Positions 14,101 through 15,499 of a stretch of DNA of 15,499 nt are shown here, piece after piece. Numbering within the stretch: the stretch's first letter is position 1; each line of letters opens with the position of its first letter. The notes beneath the pieces were generated by a model. The model did no database searches. It was not told the DNA's origin and saw only the letters and a list, made by a program, of their open reading frames with translations. This DNA comes from an uncultured Clostridia bacterium (GTDB lineage: Bacteria; Bacillota; Clostridia; Christensenellales; Aristaeellaceae): contig CAMDVP010000045.1 in assembly GCA_945877525.1 (NCBI GenBank), positions 1 through 15,499 of the forward strand, read 5' to 3'. Both the position numbers and the translations under genes were made by a program.

Positions 14101-15499
14101 CACAGGAACATCGCGGGTCCAGGTCTCTTCATCCTCCACCCGATATTCCACGAAATACACGTCCTGAGGCACATAGCCGGTGTCCAGGATGTACATATCG
14201 GCATTAACCGTCACGTCAGGCGCCTGCGCGGTACGGTTGTAATAGAATTCATCCTCCTGCTCCAGCGCAAGCTCGCAGATGGTTGCCTTCCGCACCTCAA
14301 GGTCCAGCGCATGGTTCTCTGTCAGCTTCTCAGACCAGACGAAGTTCTGCGTATCCAGAATGCTCAGCGCTACCTGATACTTGCCGGCATTGATGAATTT
14401 CTCCGCCGTAAAGGCATATTCCTTATCCGTCAGAGGCAGCTGTTCGACAGTGGCGTCATTCGCATTATACAGCTTGGTTTCGGTGGAAGCGGTGATGACA
14501 AAAGTAACATCGCCATATTCCACGTTGGCGGGAGACGCATTGATGCCAATGTTCTTGGCCCAGTCGTAGTTAGCATAGACCGCATGCGCGCCAACCATTT
14601 GCGTGCTGTTTTCCAGGACGGTACTAATGCCAATCTGGTTAATGACCGCCGGACGGATCACATACTCTGCTGTGACCGTTTCCGTGATGAAGCTGACGTC
14701 CGACCCGTTCAGCACAATTCCAACCTCATAGGTACCGGCGTTCTTGGGCATTTCCGTAGTCCATGCTTTCGTGCCCTTGACACGGTATTGCACCGTATAG
14801 AGCGCGCTGTCCAGCGTCTTGTTCCCGTTTTTGCCGTATTTGACCGTTACCGCAGGGGCCTGCCCATTACGATTGTAAACAAACTTATCCTGATCCAGTT
14901 CCAGTGTAATGGGCGCCCGTACGATTTCAAAGGTCGGGATGGTATAGGTGCTGGTGCCATCATCGGTCGTCGCCGTGAAGTTGGTCGCCTGAGCGTTCAG
15001 CACAATCCGAACCTCATAGGTGCCGATGTCCACGGGCAATGTCTCGGACCATTCCTTCGCTTTCTCGGCACGGTACTGCACCGTATAGAGCGAGCTGTCC
15101 ACTACCTTCGCATTCTCGCCCTCGCCATACTTCGCCGTCACCGTGGGCGTCTGTCCTTCGTAATTGAAAGGAAGCTGCGTCGGAGCCAGATCCAGCGTTG
15201 TTACAGGTGTCTTGCTGATAACAAAGGTTAGAGGATCAGAGGAAAGGTTATCGAAATAGAAGTTCCTCTTTGCTGTCTCTTCCGGCATAATTTTCAACTT
15301 ATAGGTGCCAGCGTTCACGGGCTTTGTCTCTGACCAATCTTCCGTATTGGTGTCATTGACAGCGCAGTATTGCACCTTATAATACTTCTCAGCCACGATC
15401 AGGTTATTGTTGCACGTTAGCGTTACTGTAGGCGCCTGTGCCACATCCTTGAAATACAGATACGTTGTGTTCAGATTCATAATGACTGATAAAGGGGAG
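11119..15499 (-). CDS. Partial giant extracytoplasmic repeat protein (MBG/Ig-like domains), 5' end off the right edge
   Basis: At least 1453 residues plus six more open codons up to the edge. The first visible ATG (15480) is not a convincing start: it has no ribosome site, no signal peptide, and the protein begins inside a repeat (YLYFKDVAQAPTVT matches FVYNRNGQAPAVTV). Numbering from that ATG, A-type repeats of 88-102 residues (about 1-91, 92-189, 190-277, 399-500, 622-723; hallmark QAPxVTV then GTYxVRI) resemble MBG-like surface domains. They alternate from 278 onwards with B-type repeats of 121 residues (278-398, 501-621, 724-844; hallmark YDWAKNIGIN). Residues 845-1310 look Ig-like and beta-rich; 1310-1453 is an unrecognised C-terminal region with no membrane helix or LPxTG. 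It is probably surface-exposed, and a role as adhesin, matrix component or ligand for the kinase Ig region is inference. Confidence 0.85.
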   Translation of the reverse strand, partial: SPLSVIMNLNTTYLYFKDVAQAPTVTLTCNNNLIVAEKYYKVQYCAVNDTNTEDWSETKPVNAGTYKLKIMPEETAKRNFYFDNLSSDPLTFVISKTPVTTLDLAPTQLPFNYEGQTPTVTAKYGEGENAKVVDSSLYTVQYRAEKAKEWSETLPVDIGTYEVRIVLNAQATNFTATTDDGTSTYTIPTFEIVRAPITLELDQDKFVYNRNGQAPAVTVKYGKNGNKTLDSALYTVQYRVKGTKAWTTEMPKNAGTYEVGIVLNGSDVSFITETVTAEYVIRPAVINQIGISTVLENSTQMVGAHAVYANYDWAKNIGINASPANVEYGDVTFVITASTETKLYNANDATVEQLPLTDKEYAFTAEKFINAGKYQVALSILDTQNFVWSEKLTENHALDLEVRKATICELALEQEDEFYYNRTAQAPDVTVNADMYILDTGYVPQDVYFVEYRVEDEETWTRDVPVKANTYMVRIVLNEANPLAANYATDTRDGPAYVMPCYVINPAVIDQVDIVTVQGDAEEQPGAQVIYRAYDWAKNIGINASPAGVENSDVTFVITASTETKLYDANDATVEQLLLTDEEYAFTAESFINVGKYQVALSIVDTQNFVWAEALTEKPVLDFEVLQATIRELKLTQADVFYYNRTAQAPGVTVYADVPIAGTGYVPQDVYFVEYQAKEETTWTRDIPVKANTYTVRATLNEANPLAANYTVEAENSLSYAIPTYVINPAVIDQISIVTVKEGADAQPGALATYRAYDWAKNIGINKAPAGVENSDTTFVINATTATKLYAPGDVSAEQPLLAAEEYAFAAENLVNIGSYTVSLSITDTQNFIWSEALNAKHELGFDIVRHPAAQLAIPQTYRGKTIVVHNGRYIYGDPALNENNPANPNALNSLVVTGEPGERIVMTVGEQKVTFTMPGKRFAGKDEAQQLEVPSTVEFPIDKNGSFVVENTALSIAGSPDVVVAYEDAANLYDLDAQKIPATVAQAVTFDISKPKLPDGVSSILASPASNRDVTMSINVPEAGYVTELLVSNTSAISGQVDLSQQDSGVATITLSWNSASNPKLLDAGEILFTYYDLVGNSEVFADSMSKSAGKPVNADSIDLVPTRKTNQYLDRSQMKTEELKLTVIGTAYEEVSLVITGGGRTLYQETKSLSGSGVSWDVNATGVADFIIPVKGFPENAEITFTINYINVTGSYSESFLYDSVVDPILFTTHLSENMYILSGITEPRVSGISVTINGEAVSRKSIVRDVYGSFTVDMPLVLEGDEIYVTVTDLANNVYRFGPYTVGVGSKNDTMKAFAMGKLYTNARGMSDDETPDWTMITYLRIEELTAGVDLPMAAANAFVCGNVHLALQDGQVVATVAYDEGVETDDIYLGVQGVSSENERPDVDAFLARAVGSQTDGTSNGYWICVSSNVSLPSNLMKTSFHLENGGDNDVRALYMNRQRRQPLNELEEKN
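12949..14649 (-). repeat. 669-bp in-frame tandem repeat (two and a half copies) in the surface protein gene
   Basis: The same 26-base block encoding DWAKNIGIN starts at 13202, 13871 and 14540, exactly 669 bp apart each time. The array reads B-A-B-A-B with B of 363 bp and A of 306 bp. The two B copies nearest the N-terminus (14287-14649 and 13618-13980) share long identical stretches and are close to 90% identical by eye; the third (12949-13311) is more diverged. The equal spacing means no indel has been kept since duplication. Confidence 0.9.

Noticed and set aside
11851..15231. A 1126-codon open frame on the plus strand opposite the surface protein gene
   Set aside because: It is exactly codon-aligned with the minus-strand gene, so its stops would need TTA, CTA or TCA codons in the real gene, which this genome largely avoids. 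The product is an His/Gly/Arg-rich mirror of the repeats with no recognisable domain or ribosome site.
15478..15480. ATG at 15480 as the true start of the surface protein
   Set aside because: The frame stays open to the edge, no ribosome site or signal peptide is present, and the residues before and after it fit the middle of an A-type repeat.

Overview
All of the credible genes in this window lie on the minus strand. They look like one chromosomal locus from a low-to-mid GC Gram-positive bacterium, most likely an uncultured gut-type Clostridia (Christensenellales/Oscillospirales-like). This placement is an inference from AGGAGG-type ribosome sites, a zinc-ribbon Ser/Thr kinase with an HRDIS catalytic loop, Pro-Thr linkers, MBG-like and Ig-like surface repeats, and the absence of any outer-membrane gene. 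The sequence alone does not prove the taxon.

Layout in the direction of transcription, from right to left: (1) a very large extracytoplasmic repeat protein whose 5' end lies off the right edge (11119-15499). (2) A 169-bp gap with a strong 12-bp hairpin, a candidate promoter (perfect TTGACA, 17-bp spacer) and a perfect 8+8 inverted repeat filling the promoter spacer. (3) A membrane protein with a zinc ribbon, what looks like a degenerate kinase N-lobe, one membrane helix and a Pro-Thr stalk (9759-10949). (4) A soluble protein of unknown family (8790-9746). (5) A PP2C phosphatase (7890-8774). (6) A zinc-ribbon Ser/Thr kinase with one membrane helix and about eight Ig-like extracellular domains (3283-7860). 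(7) A secreted VWA plus peptidoglycan-binding-like repeat protein that crosses the membrane and ends in a cytoplasmic FHA domain (386-3253). (8) The start of another gene running off the left edge (1-215 or 1-257), encoding an imperfect repeat of about 46-47 residues.

Genes 3 to 7 are separated by only 12-29 bp and are probably co-transcribed. Together they contain a phosphorylation writer (kinase), an eraser (PP2C) and a phosphothreonine reader (FHA). Kinase and reader are each fused through a single membrane helix to large cell-surface sensor or wall-binding regions. The pseudokinase-like protein carries the same zinc-ribbon/N-lobe header as the kinase and could be its partner or regulator. 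The cassette recalls the VWA/PP2C/zinc-ribbon-kinase triads known from TerY-type systems and the kinase/phosphatase/FHA sets of secretion systems. Here, however, the VWA and Ig modules are outside the cell, which suggests a cell-envelope-sensing circuit. I did not see any mobile element, CRISPR array, tRNA or rRNA.
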